A stretch of 64,000 nt of DNA from Parazoarcus communis (GTDB taxonomy: Bacteria; Pseudomonadota; Gammaproteobacteria; Burkholderiales; Rhodocyclaceae). Every line of letters starts with the position of its first letter. Within the stretch, counting starts at the first letter, position 1. Below the pieces are notes generated by a model. The model was not told where the DNA came from. It ran no database searches and saw only the letters and a program-made list of their open reading frames with translations. Of this stretch, positions 53,783 through 63,979 are shown one piece after another. The stretch lies in NCBI RefSeq assembly GCF_003111645.1, contig NZ_CP022187.1, forward strand, positions 2,356,001-2,420,000. Reading direction: 5' to 3'. A program made the position numbers and the translations under genes.

Positions 53783-55875
53783 TCAGGCCGACAGACGCGA
53801 AAGGTCAGCCACCTGGTTCATCAGGCCAGCAAGCCGCGCCAGCAGGGCGAGCCGGTTCTGCCGCGTCAGGGGCTCTTCGGCCATCACCATCACGCCGTCG
53901 AAAAAGGCATCCACCGCATCGCGCAGGCTTGCGAGCTTGAGCAGGGCTTCGGTGTAGTTCTCGTTGGCGACATGAGAGCTGACCAGCGGCGCAATCTCGT
54001 TGAGCTGGTGGAAAAGCGCCTTCTCCGCCTCTTCCTGCAGCAAGGCCACGTCAGGCTCGCCGGGCTGCGCTTCGGTCTTCTTCAGGATATTGACGATGCG
54101 CTTGTTGGCGGCAGCCAGTGCGGCAGATTCGGGCAGCGCGAGGAAGGCCTCGACCGCGTCGAGCTTGGCCGGCACGAGGTCGATGCGGGCCGGGCGCAGC
54201 GCGAGCACTGCGTCGGCGACGGCAGCATCGCGCCCGCCCGCGCCTTCGCGCAGCAGGTTGCGCAGACGCTCAAGCATGAAGTCCTGCAGCTGCGCCTGGA
54301 AGCCTTCGGCGGTCAGCAGTCCCGGGGCAAACCCGGCGGCGGCAAGTTCGATCAGCTGCGGCAGCTGGAGCGGCAGCGGTGCTTCCATCAGGATCCGCAG
54401 CACGCCCAGCGCCGCCCTGCGCAGCGCGAACGGATCGCGGTCGCCCGTCGGCACCATGCCAATGCCGAAGAATCCCACCAGCGCATCGAGCTTGTCGGCA
54501 AGCGCCACCGCACACGCAACGTTGCCGTCCGGCAGCACGTCGCCGGCGAAACGCGGCTGATAGTGCGCCTGGATGGCATCCGCCACCACCGCGCTCTCTC
54601 CGTCATGGCGGGCATAGTAGCGCCCCATCACACCCTGGAGTTCCGGAAACTCGCCGACCATGTCGGTCACCAGATCGACCTTGGCCAGCAATGCCGCACG
54701 TGTCGCTGCCTGGACGTCGGCAGACAGCAGGCCGGCGATATGACCTGCCAGCACGCCGAGCCGTTCGACGCGCTCGAACTGGTTACCCAGCTTGTTGTGA
54801 TAAACCACGCTCGCCAGCCGCGGCAGGCGCGACTCGAGGGTCTGCTTCTTGTCCTGTTCGAAGAAGAAGCGCGCATCGGACAGACGCGGGCGCACCACGC
54901 GCTGATTGCCGATGACGATGTTCGACGGGTCTTCCAGCTGCATGTTGGACACGATCAGGAAGCGGTTCAGCAGCGTCCCGTCGACGTCAAACAGCGGAAA
55001 GTACTTCTGGTTCGCGCGCATGGTGAGAATCAGGCACTCCTGCGGTACGGCCAGGAATTCAGCCTCGAACTCACCGACGTAGACCGTGGGGTGCTCGACC
55101 AGCGCCGCCACTTCGTCGAGCAGATCGGCATACTCGCCGATCGACGCCTGCTGGCGTGCAGCCTCGGCGATCAGCTGGCGTTCGATCTCGGCACGGCGCT
55201 CGGCAAAATCCGGCATCACCTTGCCTTCGGCCAGCAGCGTGGGCTCGTAGGCGTTGGCAGTGGCGATATCGATCTCGCCTCGGCTCATGAAACGGTGACC
55301 GCGGGTAGTGCGGCCGCTGTCGAGATCGAGCACACGCCCCGGCACGACGTCCGCGCCGTGCAGCATGGAGAGCTTATGCACCGGACGCACGAAGGTGGCA
55401 TCACCATCCCCCCAGCGCATCACCTTGGGGATGGGCAGCGCCTTGACCGCGTCCTGGACGATGGTCGACAGCACGTCCTCCAGCTTCGCACCCGGCACGG
55501 TTGCGGTGTGGAACAGGGCTTCGGCCTTGCCGTCGACACGGCGCTCGAAGCCGGCAACCGCATCCAGCGCAATGCCCTTTGCTTCCATCTTCTTGAGCAA
55601 GGCCTGCGTGGGCTTGCCTTCGGCATCGAGGGCCACGGACACAGGCATCAGCTTCTCAGTCACGTCCTTTGCCGCAGCGGCAGCGACAACGTCCGCCACG
55701 GTCACGGCCAGCCTGCGGGGGCTGGCGAAACTGCGGAAGGTCGCGGCGGCGGGTGCCAGCCCGCGTGCTTTAAGGCCCTCGGCAATCTTGGCGGCAAAGG
55801 TCTCGCCCAGACGCGGCAGCGCCTTGGGTGGCAATTCTTCGGTCAGAAGTTCGACGAGCAGGGTCGCGCTGGTCA

Positions 55876-55876
<1 letters not shown>
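53783..55876 (-). CDS. glyS: Glycyl-tRNA synthetase beta subunit
   Basis: The beta subunit of the bacterial alpha2-beta2 glycyl-tRNA synthetase binds tRNA-Gly. The 697-residue product begins [37 protein letters not shown]-like sequence ([21 protein letters not shown]) and RGHRFMSRG are family motifs. [26 protein letters not shown] lies near the middle and a DALR-type domain at the end. ATG 55876 shares a base with the glyQ stop (TGATG). A GTG just upstream is unnecessary. Confidence 0.97.
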
Positions 55877-56787
<911 letters not shown>

Positions 56788-56954
56788 GGTCTCGGGCGGC
56801 AGGGCCGCGCAACGAACGCAAAGCACAGGATTTTACTGGCATTCGGCCCCGCGCGGGCAGGCGATCGGCTGCATCGGCTCAATCGCGGTGCGCCAGCGCG
56901 CATTTTCAGGGTGTCTGCAATGCCGGCGTCAAGCGCATTGCCAGCGCCGTCAGG

Positions 56955-58457
56955 CTAGGCGGCGGGCGCCCGCCGTCGCCGCAGCACGGCGATCAGCAGC
57001 AGTCCGGCAGCAATCAGCAACACCGGCCAGTTGCCCCAGTGTGCATAGGGCGTCATCCCTTTGAAGCCACGCACCTCGGCTTCGAGCACGCCCGCCTCGA
57101 AGGCTGGCAACACCGCATCGACGTGACCATCGGGCTGAATCACGGCAGTCATGCCGGTATTGGTCGAGCGCAGCATCGGGCGTCCGGTCTCGAGCGCGCG
57201 GACGCGGGCGATCTGCAGATGCTGGGGCTGCGCCAGCGAATCGCCATACCAGGCAAGATTGGAAATGTTCAGCATCAGCGTAGCTTGCGGCAGGCTGGAG
57301 AGCAGCTCCGCCCCGAAGAGATCTTCGTAGCAGATGTTCAAGGCCACGCGCTGCCCAAGCACACTCATCGGCGGCTGCTCGCGGGCGCCGCGCGTCTGAT
57401 CCGACATCGGAATGTCCGCCAGGCGGTAGAACCAGCCAAAGAAAGGCGGCGAATACTCGCCGAAGGGAACGAGATGGCGCTTGGCGTAGTGCTGCTGCGG
57501 CCCGCTGCCAACGCTGATCGCGGCATTGAAGATCTGCCCGGCATCGTCACGGGAGAACACCCCGAGCACCAGCATGCCGCCACGCTCACTCACCATGCCA
57601 CCGAGCAGGTCGAGGTAGCCTTCAGGCAGTCGCTCCACCAGTGTCGGCAGGGTGGTCTCCGGCAACACCACGAAATCCGCGCGACTATCGCTCACCAGCC
57701 TCAGATTGGTCTGCAACACCTCGGCAAAGTGCCCGGGCGCCCACTTGAGGTCCTGCTCGACATTCGTCTGGATCAGGGCAACCGACAGCGGCTCGCCCTC
57801 GGGCTCGGTCCACTCGACGCGGCCAAGTCCGATCGCGAGCACGAACACGCCGGCGATGATCGCAAGCGGTCGCGGCAAGCCCCGCAGCCGGCGCCAGGGT
57901 GCAAGCGCAGCCAGGGCCGCAACGAAGGCGACCGCGCCGCCGACGCCGTACACGCCGATCACCGGCAGATAGGCGGCCAGCGGGCTGGGCGGGGTCTGCG
58001 AATAACCGGTGGCAAGCCAGGGGAAGCCGGTGAAGACAACGCCCCGCAGCCACTCGGCGAGAATCCACAAGGCCGCGAACAGCGCCCCCCTCCAGACCAG
58101 GCCGCCTGACTTGAGGCGCACATAGAGCGCACCGGCCAGCGCCGGATAGAGCGCGAGGTAAAGGCAGAACAGCAGAATGGCGAACGCCGCGAGCGGCATG
58201 GGCATGCCACCGAAACGGTTGAGCGCAACGTAGAGCCAGGACACGCCGGCCAGGAAAGCACCCAGCCCCCATCCGAGCCCGCACATGAATCCCGTCCGGG
58301 CATCGGGGGCGCGCTCAAGAAGGAAGGCCAGCGCGCCCACACCGAGAAATACGAGCACGAACCAGCCGAAGGGCGCGAAGCCGAGCACCGACACGCCACC
58401 GGCCAGCAACGCCGGCAGGAAAGCCAGCGTCAGCCGGCCCCGCAACAGCGCGATCAT
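56955..58457 (-). CDS. lnt: Apolipoprotein N-acyltransferase
   Basis: Lnt adds the third acyl chain to lipoproteins in the inner membrane. The 500-residue protein has six or more N-terminal helices and a nitrilase-like periplasmic domain with the triad Glu (VVLPETTLPT), Lys (YAKRHLVPFGEYSP) and Cys (NICYEDLFGAEL). NWLARTLAxxxxx-type flanks are replaced by SNLAWYGDSLAQPQHLQIARVRALETGRP in parts, typical of the family. A final helix lies at the C-terminus. ATG 58457 overlaps the corC stop by 1 nt. corC-lnt is the standard order. Confidence 0.96.
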   Translation of the reverse strand: MIALLRGRLTLAFLPALLAGGVSVLGFAPFGWFVLVFLGVGALAFLLERAPDARTGFMCGLGWGLGAFLAGVSWLYVALNRFGGMPMPLAAFAILLFCLYLALYPALAGALYVRLKSGGLVWRGALFAALWILAEWLRGVVFTGFPWLATGYSQTPPSPLAAYLPVIGVYGVGGAVAFVAALAALAPWRRLRGLPRPLAIIAGVFVLAIGLGRVEWTEPEGEPLSVALIQTNVEQDLKWAPGHFAEVLQTNLRLVSDSRADFVVLPETTLPTLVERLPEGYLDLLGGMVSERGGMLVLGVFSRDDAGQIFNAAISVGSGPQQHYAKRHLVPFGEYSPPFFGWFYRLADIPMSDQTRGAREQPPMSVLGQRVALNICYEDLFGAELLSSLPQATLMLNISNLAWYGDSLAQPQHLQIARVRALETGRPMLRSTNTGMTAVIQPDGHVDAVLPAFEAGVLEAEVRGFKGMTPYAHWGNWPVLLIAAGLLLIAVLRRRRAPAA

Positions 58458-59302
58458 CAGTCGCCGCTGACTTCGGATACGACCGGCACCCGCTCCACCA
58501 CGAGGGTGTGCACTCGGCGACTGTCTGCGCGGAGCACCTGGATTTTCAGCCCCTCGAGCACCACGGCCTCGCCACGCTTGGGCAGGCGACCGAACTGACG
58601 AATGACCAGGCCACCGACGGTGTCGACTTCCTCATCGCTGAAATGGGTCGCAAACGCCGCGTTGAAGTCCTCGATCTCGGTGGTTGCCTTGACGCGGTAG
58701 CGCCCGCTCTGGTCGAGGCGGATGTTGTCGCCGATCTCGTCGAAATCGTACTCGTCCTCGATGTCGCCGACGATCTGCTCAAGCACGTCCTCGATGGTCA
58801 CGAGGCCGGCAACGCCGCCGTACTCGTCGACAACGATGGCCATGTGATTGCGACTGACACGGAAGTCGCGCAGCAGCACGTTGAGACGCTTGGATTCGGG
58901 CACGAACACCGCTGGACGCAGCATGTCGCGCAGATCGAACTCGCGACCGGCAAAGTAACGCAGCAAGTCCTTTGCCAGCAGGATGCCCGATACATCGTCC
59001 TTGCTCTCCCCGATTGCAGGGAAGCGCGAGTGGGCGGTGTCGACGACAAAGGCGGCGATCTTGTCCATCGGATCGTCGACATGCACGACGTCCATCTGGG
59101 CACGGGGAATCATCACGTCACGCACCTGCATGTCCGACATCTGCAGGGCGCCCTCGATGATCGAAAGGGCATCGGCATCGAGCAGATTGCGATCGAATGC
59201 CGAGTGAAGTAGCGCGAGAAGCTCATCGCGATCTTCCGGCTCGCGCGAAAGAAGGGCCGAAAGTCGCTCGATTAGCGAGGGTTTACTAGGGCTACTGTCC
59301 AT
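58457..59302 (-). CDS. corC: CBS-pair/CorC-HlyC domain protein
   Basis: The 281-residue cytoplasmic protein (MDSSPSKPSLIERLSALLSR) has two CBS domains (VRDVMIPRAQMDVVHVDDPM, RLNVLLRDFRVSRNHMAIVVDEYGGVAGLVTIEDVLEQIVGDIEDEYD in parts) and a C-terminal CorC_HlyC domain (SGRYRVKATTEIEDFNAAF, DEEVDTVGGLVIRQFGRLPKRGE in parts). Members influence Mg2+/Co2+ efflux; enteric YbeX is the homologue in the same phoH-ybeY-corC-lnt cluster. ATG 59302 is used. A 95-nt gap to ybeY contains an imperfect inverted repeat. Confidence 0.93.
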   Translation of the reverse strand: MDSSPSKPSLIERLSALLSREPEDRDELLALLHSAFDRNLLDADALSIIEGALQMSDMQVRDVMIPRAQMDVVHVDDPMDKIAAFVVDTAHSRFPAIGESKDDVSGILLAKDLLRYFAGREFDLRDMLRPAVFVPESKRLNVLLRDFRVSRNHMAIVVDEYGGVAGLVTIEDVLEQIVGDIEDEYDFDEIGDNIRLDQSGRYRVKATTEIEDFNAAFATHFSDEEVDTVGGLVIRQFGRLPKRGEAVVLEGLKIQVLRADSRRVHTLVVERVPVVSEVSGD

Positions 59303-59311
59303 TTTAGTGAT

Positions 59312-59384
59312 GGGTAAGGAATAAGGAGTGAGCAATTACAAGCACGAACCATGCATGCAATCACCCACGCCTTACGCCTCACCC
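59312..59384. repeat. Imperfect inverted repeat (REP-like) between ybeY and corC
   Basis: GGGTAAGGAATAAGGAGTGAG (59312-59332) and the reverse complement of 59364-59384 agree at about 17 of 21 positions, around a 31-nt AT-rich centre. The purine-rich TAAGG/GTGAG units resemble short interspersed palindromic repeats, but I see no second copy in this window. Confidence 0.5.
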
Positions 59385-59397
59385 CGAGGCGCTGCCC

Positions 59398-60153
59398 TCA
59401 TGCATATGGGTCAGCATAGCCGAGGGTACGCAGAATGTCGCGCTCGCGCGCTTCCATGACGCTCGCCTCAGCCTCCACTTCATGGTCATAGCCCTGCATG
59501 TGCAGCATGCCATGCACCACCAGATGGGCAAAGTGCGCATCGAGCGACTTGCCCTGCTCACCCGCTTCGCGCACCACAACCGGCACGCACAGGACGAGAT
59601 CGCCCATCAAGGGTGCGCCCTCGACCTGCGGCATGTCCGACTCCTCGCCGTAGGCAAAGGTCAGCACATTGGTTGCATAGTCCTTGCCACGGTAGTTGCG
59701 GTTGAGCTCCCGGCCTTCCGCTTCGCCCACGAGCCGCACGGTAACCTCAACATCGCGCTGCAAAGCAGCCTGAGCCCAGCGCCGGATCTGGTGCTTCTTG
59801 GGCGCACTGATCCGGTCGCTGCCTTCCAGCGCCTTCTGCACCGTCAGGTTCAGCATCGGCGGCGCTATGGTTTCCGGCAGATCGATCGAATCGACCTCGA
59901 TCATGTCGTGATGCACGTCCACGCGCAGGGTCAGCACGTTACAGGCGGCCGGTTGCACGCTGATGACGGGGACATCGGCCTCATTTACCGTGTCCGCCTC
60001 GACCTCGATGTCTCCCCACGCCTTGCTGGGAAAAGACAGCAGCAGGCGGCGGCCATCGCTGAACTCAACCTCAAGGCGCTCGGCCTTGACCCGGCTCGAG
60101 CGCCCCTCGCTGTCGATGGCAATGATCTTGGGGCTATTCGCCTGCCTGGGCAT
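59398..60153 (-). CDS. ybeY: Endoribonuclease YbeY with an N-terminal extension
   Basis: YbeY is the zinc endoribonuclease for 16S rRNA 3' maturation and 70S quality control. The catalytic domain (about residues 100-251) has [34 protein letters not shown] and the zinc motif [16 protein letters not shown]. Normal YbeY proteins are about 150 residues; this one is 251 because of about 95 extra N-terminal residues ([41 protein letters not shown]). AGGAAG precedes ATG 60153 inside the phoH end (20-nt overlap), while neither internal ATG (59904, 59856) has a good ribosome site, so the long form is favoured. Confidence 0.9.
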   Translation of the reverse strand: MPRQANSPKIIAIDSEGRSSRVKAERLEVEFSDGRRLLLSFPSKAWGDIEVEADTVNEADVPVISVQPAACNVLTLRVDVHHDMIEVDSIDLPETIAPPMLNLTVQKALEGSDRISAPKKHQIRRWAQAALQRDVEVTVRLVGEAEGRELNRNYRGKDYATNVLTFAYGEESDMPQVEGAPLMGDLVLCVPVVVREAGEQGKSLDAHFAHLVVHGMLHMQGYDHEVEAEASVMEARERDILRTLGYADPYA

Positions 60154-61132
60154 GACTCACTTCCTTTGCTTTTGCTGCAGCAGCACGCGCGACGCGCGCC
60201 GTCTGATTGTCGTAGGCTTCAACGATGCGGGCCACCAGGGGGTGACGCACCACATCTTCTTTCTGAAATTCGGTAAAGGCCAGTCCGCGCACCTTGCCAA
60301 GCACTTCGCGTGCCTCAAGCAGGCCGCTGCGGTTGCCTCGCGGCAAATCGATCTGGGTGAGGTCGCCGGTGACGACGGCCTTGGCACCGAATCCGATCCG
60401 GGTCAGGAACATCTTCATCTGCTCGGGCGTCGTGTTCTGCGCTTCATCGAGAATGATGAACGCGTTGTTCAGCGTGCGCCCGCGCATGAAGGCAAGCGGT
60501 GCGATCTCGAGCGTACCGCGCTCGAAGAGCTTGGTGACCCGCTCCACCCCCATCAGTTCATACAGGGCGTCATACAGCGGTCGCAGATAGGGGTCGACCT
60601 TCTGCGCCAGATCGCCCGGCAGAAAGCCAAGACGCTCGCCCGCCTCGACCGCAGGCCGGGTCAGAAGGATGCGCTCGACCAGGTCGCGCTCCAGCGCATC
60701 GACCGCACTCGCGACCGCGAGATAGGTCTTGCCGGTACCGGCGGGGCCGATGCCGAAGGTGATGTCATGCTCCTGGATGTTACGCAGGTACTCTACCTGA
60801 CGCGGCGTGCGCCCGTGCAGGTCGTGCTTGCGTGTCATCAGCACCGGCGCCGATTTCACGGCATCCGCATGAGTGCCGATCTCGATCAGCGCCAACTGCA
60901 GATCGGCGGGCGACAGGTGTTCGTCGGCCCCGGCATAGAACTGCTTCAGCGCCTGCTCGGCGAGCCGCGTCTTGGTCAGCGCCCCCTGCAGCGAGAAGCG
61001 CTCGCCACGGCGGGAAATGGTGATGTCGAATGCAGCTTCGATCTGGCGCAGATTCTCGTCGAGTGTGCCGCACAGATTGGCGAGCCGGGCATTGTCGACC
61101 GGCTCGAAGGAGAGTTCGATACTGCGCGCCAT
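60134..61132 (-). CDS. ybeZ: PhoH family ATPase (YbeZ)
   Basis: This 332-residue PhoH-like P-loop ATPase works beside YbeY in rRNA and RNA quality control. Walker A is [18 protein letters not shown], Walker [24 protein letters not shown], followed by [14 protein letters not shown]. The N-terminal region ([24 protein letters not shown]) is the KH-like RNA-binding part. The start shares a base with the miaB stop (TGATG) and the end overlaps ybeY by 20 nt. miaB-ybeZ-ybeY-corC-lnt is the conserved proteobacterial order. Confidence 0.95.
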   Translation of the reverse strand: MARSIELSFEPVDNARLANLCGTLDENLRQIEAAFDITISRRGERFSLQGALTKTRLAEQALKQFYAGADEHLSPADLQLALIEIGTHADAVKSAPVLMTRKHDLHGRTPRQVEYLRNIQEHDITFGIGPAGTGKTYLAVASAVDALERDLVERILLTRPAVEAGERLGFLPGDLAQKVDPYLRPLYDALYELMGVERVTKLFERGTLEIAPLAFMRGRTLNNAFIILDEAQNTTPEQMKMFLTRIGFGAKAVVTGDLTQIDLPRGNRSGLLEAREVLGKVRGLAFTEFQKEDVVRHPLVARIVEAYDNQTARVARAAAAKAKEVSHAQAGE

Positions 61133-62481
61133 CAGGACTCCCGCGTCACGATTTCGCCACGCAGGCTGTGCGGCAGCGCAGACGTGATCCGGACATCGAT
61201 GAACTGGTTGATCAGCCGGGTCCGGTTGGGCGAGGCCGCCACAAAGTTGACCACGCGGTTGTTATCGGTGCGCCCTGCAAGCTCGTCCGGGTCCTTGCGC
61301 GAAGGCCCTTCGACGAGGATGCGCTGCACCGTTCCCACCATGGCCTGACTGATGACCTGCGCCTGCTCGTCGATCCGCTTCTGCAGCCGCGCCAGCCAGC
61401 GCAACTTGGTCTCCTGCGGTACCGGATCTTCAAGATCCGCCGCAGGCGTACCCGGACGCGAGCTATACACGAAGCTGAAGGACGAATCGAAACCCACCTC
61501 GTCAATCAGCTTCATGGTCTTTTCGAAGTCCTCTTCGGTCTCACCGGGGAAGCCCACGATGAAGTCCGACGACAGCGACAGGTCGGGCCGCGCAGCGCGC
61601 AGCTTCTTCACCACCGACTTGAATTCGAGCACGGTGTAACCACGCTTCATGGCCGCCAGCACGCGATCGGAACCGGACTGCACGGGCAGATGGAGATGGG
61701 ACACCAGCTTGGGGATGTTCATGTAGGCATCGAACACCCGCTGCGACATCTCGCGCGGATGCGAGGTCGTGTAACGGATACGCTCGATGCCGGGGATGTC
61801 GGCCACACACTCCAGCAGGAAGGCAAAGTCGCCCTCCTCGCCGCCTTCGCGCACGATCTCGCCGCGCCAGGCATTCACGTTCTGCCCCAGCAGGGTCACT
61901 TCCTTCACCCCTTGCGCCGCCAGTCCTGCGACCTCGGCCAGCACATCGTCGAGCGGGCGGGACACCTCCTCGCCACGTGTGTAAGGCACCACGCAGAAAG
62001 TACAGTACTTGGAGCATCCCTCCATGATCGACACGAAGGCACTCGCGCCCTCAACCCGCGCCGGCGGCATGGCGTCGAACTTCTCGATCTCGGGGAAAGA
62101 GATATCCACCTGCGAGCGACCGCTCTTGCGCCGGGCCTCGATCAGCGCCGGCAGACGATGCAGGGTCTGGGGGCCGAACACCACGTCCACGTAGGGCGCG
62201 CGCTTAACGATCGCCTCGCCTTCCTGGCTCGCCACGCAACCACCCACACCGATGATCAGATCCGGATTCTGCTGCTTGAGCAGACGCACGCGACCCAGGT
62301 CGTGAAACACCCGCTCCTGCGCCTTCTCGCGCACCGAACAGGTGTTGAACAGGATGATGTCCGCTTCTTCGGGGTTCTCGGTCTTGGTCAGACCGTCTTC
62401 CGCACCAAGTACGTCCGCCATCTTGTCGGAGTCGTACTCGTTCATCTGGCACCCGAAGGTGCGGATGTAGAGTTTCTTCAT
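61132..62481 (-). CDS. miaB: tRNA-2-methylthio-N6-dimethylallyladenosine synthase
   Basis: MiaB adds the methylthio group to i6A37 of tRNAs reading UNN codons. The 449-residue radical-SAM protein starts [20 protein letters not shown]. The N-terminal [4Fe-4S] cluster ligands are in [18 protein letters not shown] and [11 protein letters not shown]; the radical-SAM CxxxCxxC is in [24 protein letters not shown] domain closes the protein ([21 protein letters not shown]). ATG 62481. It heads the miaB-ybeZ-ybeY run, 10 nt after a small exported protein gene. Confidence 0.97.
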   Translation of the reverse strand: MKKLYIRTFGCQMNEYDSDKMADVLGAEDGLTKTENPEEADIILFNTCSVREKAQERVFHDLGRVRLLKQQNPDLIIGVGGCVASQEGEAIVKRAPYVDVVFGPQTLHRLPALIEARRKSGRSQVDISFPEIEKFDAMPPARVEGASAFVSIMEGCSKYCTFCVVPYTRGEEVSRPLDDVLAEVAGLAAQGVKEVTLLGQNVNAWRGEIVREGGEEGDFAFLLECVADIPGIERIRYTTSHPREMSQRVFDAYMNIPKLVSHLHLPVQSGSDRVLAAMKRGYTVLEFKSVVKKLRAARPDLSLSSDFIVGFPGETEEDFEKTMKLIDEVGFDSSFSFVYSSRPGTPAADLEDPVPQETKLRWLARLQKRIDEQAQVISQAMVGTVQRILVEGPSRKDPDELAGRTDNNRVVNFVAASPNRTRLINQFIDVRITSALPHSLRGEIVTRES

Positions 62482-62491
62482 TGAGGGGTGT

Positions 62492-62815
62492 TCACTGCTT
62501 GGGGTCGGGCGCAGCAATTTCCTCGGGCGTGAGAATCCACACCCGATGAACCTGGCCAATATTATCGATCAGCACTCGAACCATATGCTCTCCGTTCACG
62601 TAGGAGGGCAATACGATACGGTTGTGGGTGTCACGAATCTGTGCACCGGGACTGAGCAGGAAGACATCGCCATCCACACTCACCTTCCCGACGGCGACAA
62701 AGGTCATCTCCACCTTCTTGGCACCAGCGGGAAACGGCCGCAGCCCAGCGGCGAGCGCAAGCTGAGAACTTAGGCAGGCCAAAACGAGGCACAAAACGAG
62801 ACGGAGGTCGCGCAC
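62492..62815 (-). CDS. Small exported protein of unknown function
   Basis: I do not recognise this 107-residue product. From GTG 62815 (GGGAAATC just upstream) it reads a signal peptide ([21 protein letters not shown]) and a mature domain of about 80 residues ([61 protein letters not shown]). The beta-rich mature part and the RDxxN pattern suggest a small periplasmic barrel-like domain. It precedes miaB by 10 nt and is probably co-transcribed. Codons further upstream are open but unconserved. Confidence 0.7.
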   Translation of the reverse strand: MRDLRLVLCLVLACLSSQLALAAGLRPFPAGAKKVEMTFVAVGKVSVDGDVFLLSPGAQIRDTHNRIVLPSYVNGEHMVRVLIDNIGQVHRVWILTPEEIAAPDPKQ

Positions 62816-62981
62816 GATTTCCCGGCAATGCCGATGGAGGATATCAAGGCTCTGGATGATCTCCGATCGCCCCCTTCCTGTCAATGCAAACCCCTTATAA
62901 ATCAAGCCCTCCAGCCCGGACGCCCGCAAAACCCCAGCCTCGCCGCTCACAGCGCACCTGAAAATTCCCATCAACAGGATA

Positions 62982-63010
62982 TTGACGCACACAGGTTGAA
63001 CGGCTATATT
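62982..63010 (+). promoter_or_regulatory. Sigma-70-like promoter of tRNA-Met
   Basis: TTGACG (62982-62987), 17-nt spacer, TATATT (63005-63010): a good promoter placed so that transcription starts about 7 nt before the mature tRNA end. The GC-rich stretch just after the -10 (GCTGCGC) resembles a stringent-type discriminator. Confidence 0.75.
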
Positions 63011-63023
63011 GCTGCGCTCTGTT

Positions 63024-63100
63024 GGTGATGTAGCTCAGACGGTTAGAGCGATGGATTCATAACCCATAGGTCGGCAGTTCGATTCTGCCCATCACCACCA
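63024..63100 (+). tRNA. tRNA-Met (CAU anticodon), elongator type
   Basis: This 77-nt tRNA has a complete cloverleaf: 7-bp acceptor GGTGATG/CATCACC, D-arm GCTC/GAGC with GG in the loop, anticodon CAU at 63058-63060, variable loop AGGTC, T-arm GGCAG-TTCGATT-CTGCC, discriminator A and encoded CCA. The G1-C72 pair and lack of three G-C pairs next to the anticodon exclude initiator tRNA. tRNA-Ile2 (CAU modified to lysidine) cannot be fully excluded but its identity elements are not obvious. The anticodon stem has an A31-C39 mismatch. Confidence 0.9.
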
Positions 63101-63112
63101 CAAAATACAGTG

Positions 63113-63143
63113 AAAAGCCCAGCCCTCACCGGCTGGGCTTTTT
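63113..63143 (+). terminator. Rho-independent terminator of tRNA-Met
   Basis: AAAAGCCCAGCC (63113-63124) pairs with GGCTGGGCTTTT (from 63131) around CTCACC, ending in TTTTT (63139-63143). It starts 13 nt after the tRNA CCA. Between it and the yigZ stop (63144-63295) I see no gene. Confidence 0.92.
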
Positions 63144-63295
63144 GCTTTCTGGTCTGGACCTGGGTCGCTGATCGAAACGCCTGACTCCGCCAAGGTGGAC
63201 AACGAGTCCGTACCGGCGCAACTCAGCCACTTCGCAGAACAACGCGAACATCCGAGCATCGGCCGCGCCCCGTGAAGCGCGACAAATCTACGACC

Positions 63296-63895
63296 TCAGT
63301 CGGCCAAGGTTGGGGCGCACCAGGCAATGTGCCCCTTGCCAGCCTCATCCAGGCGGTCAACCAGGGCAGTAGCCGAGCTCTCCTCAAGCGAGAAAACGAA
63401 CGTGACCTGTGCGCCATGCTGAACGCTCTGCAATTGCCCCCGGGCCGCCTCAAGCTCTCGACGCAGCAGCCCCTCAAGCGCGTAGGGAACCGCGCATTGA
63501 AAGGTTCTCACTTTCAGAACAGGCACCTTGGTCGCCGACTTGAGAGCCTGGGCAACGCAGTTCGTGTAGGCCCGCACCAACCCGCCTGCCCCTAGCTGCA
63601 CGCCTCCGTAGTAGCGCACAACCGTCGCCACCACTCCGTCCAGGTCCTGATGCCGTAGCACATCGAGCATCGGGCGCCCGGCCGTACCTGACGGTTCGCC
63701 ATCATCCACCGCAGCGGAGTGGCCGCCCGCAAGAAGCGCCCAGCAGACATGTGCAGCCCCGGGATGCGTCTCGCGCAATCCGGCGACGATGAGCTTTGCG
63801 GCCTCACGGTCGGGGACAGGTTGCACGCGACACAGGAACCGGCTCTTCTTGATGAGCAGTTCACTCTCAACGGCAGAGGCAATGGTCAGAGACAT
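63296..63895 (-). CDS. YigZ/IMPACT family protein
   Basis: The 199-residue protein begins MSLTIASAVESELLIKKSRF and has the UPF0029/IMPACT core (KSRFLCRVQPVPDREAAKL, HPGAAHVCWALLAGGHSAAVDDGEPSGTAGRPMLDVL in parts, VVATVVRYYGGVQLGAGGLVRAYT) followed by a small ferredoxin-like C-terminal domain (YALEGLLRRELEAARG). Eukaryotic IMPACT regulates GCN2; the bacterial role (YigZ) is not settled. ATG 63895 is the family start. It is a single gene on the minus strand. Confidence 0.92.
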   Translation of the reverse strand: MSLTIASAVESELLIKKSRFLCRVQPVPDREAAKLIVAGLRETHPGAAHVCWALLAGGHSAAVDDGEPSGTAGRPMLDVLRHQDLDGVVATVVRYYGGVQLGAGGLVRAYTNCVAQALKSATKVPVLKVRTFQCAVPYALEGLLRRELEAARGQLQSVQHGAQVTFVFSLEESSATALVDRLDEAGKGHIAWCAPTLAD

Positions 63896-63923
63896 GAGCG
63901 GGAGGGTAAAGCAGGGGCAGGTC

Positions 63924-63979
63924 GCGCGCCAACGGCGCGCCGAAGAAAAACAATGGCCCCAGCCGTCACCGGCTGGACT
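63924..63979. other. Two hairpins upstream of yigZ, one a possible minus-strand terminator
   Basis: GCGCGCC/GGCGCGC (63924-63940) is a perfect 7-bp hairpin. CCAGCCG/CGGCTGG (63959-63976) is another; on the minus strand it is followed after about 8 nt by TTTTT (plus A-run 63946-63950). It could end a minus-strand gene lying beyond the right edge. It closely repeats the stem of the tRNA-Met terminator. Confidence 0.4.

Noticed and set aside
63024-63100. Initiator tRNA-fMet
   Set aside because: It has a paired G1-C72 and lacks three G-C pairs next to the anticodon loop, both diagnostic of initiator tRNA when opposite.
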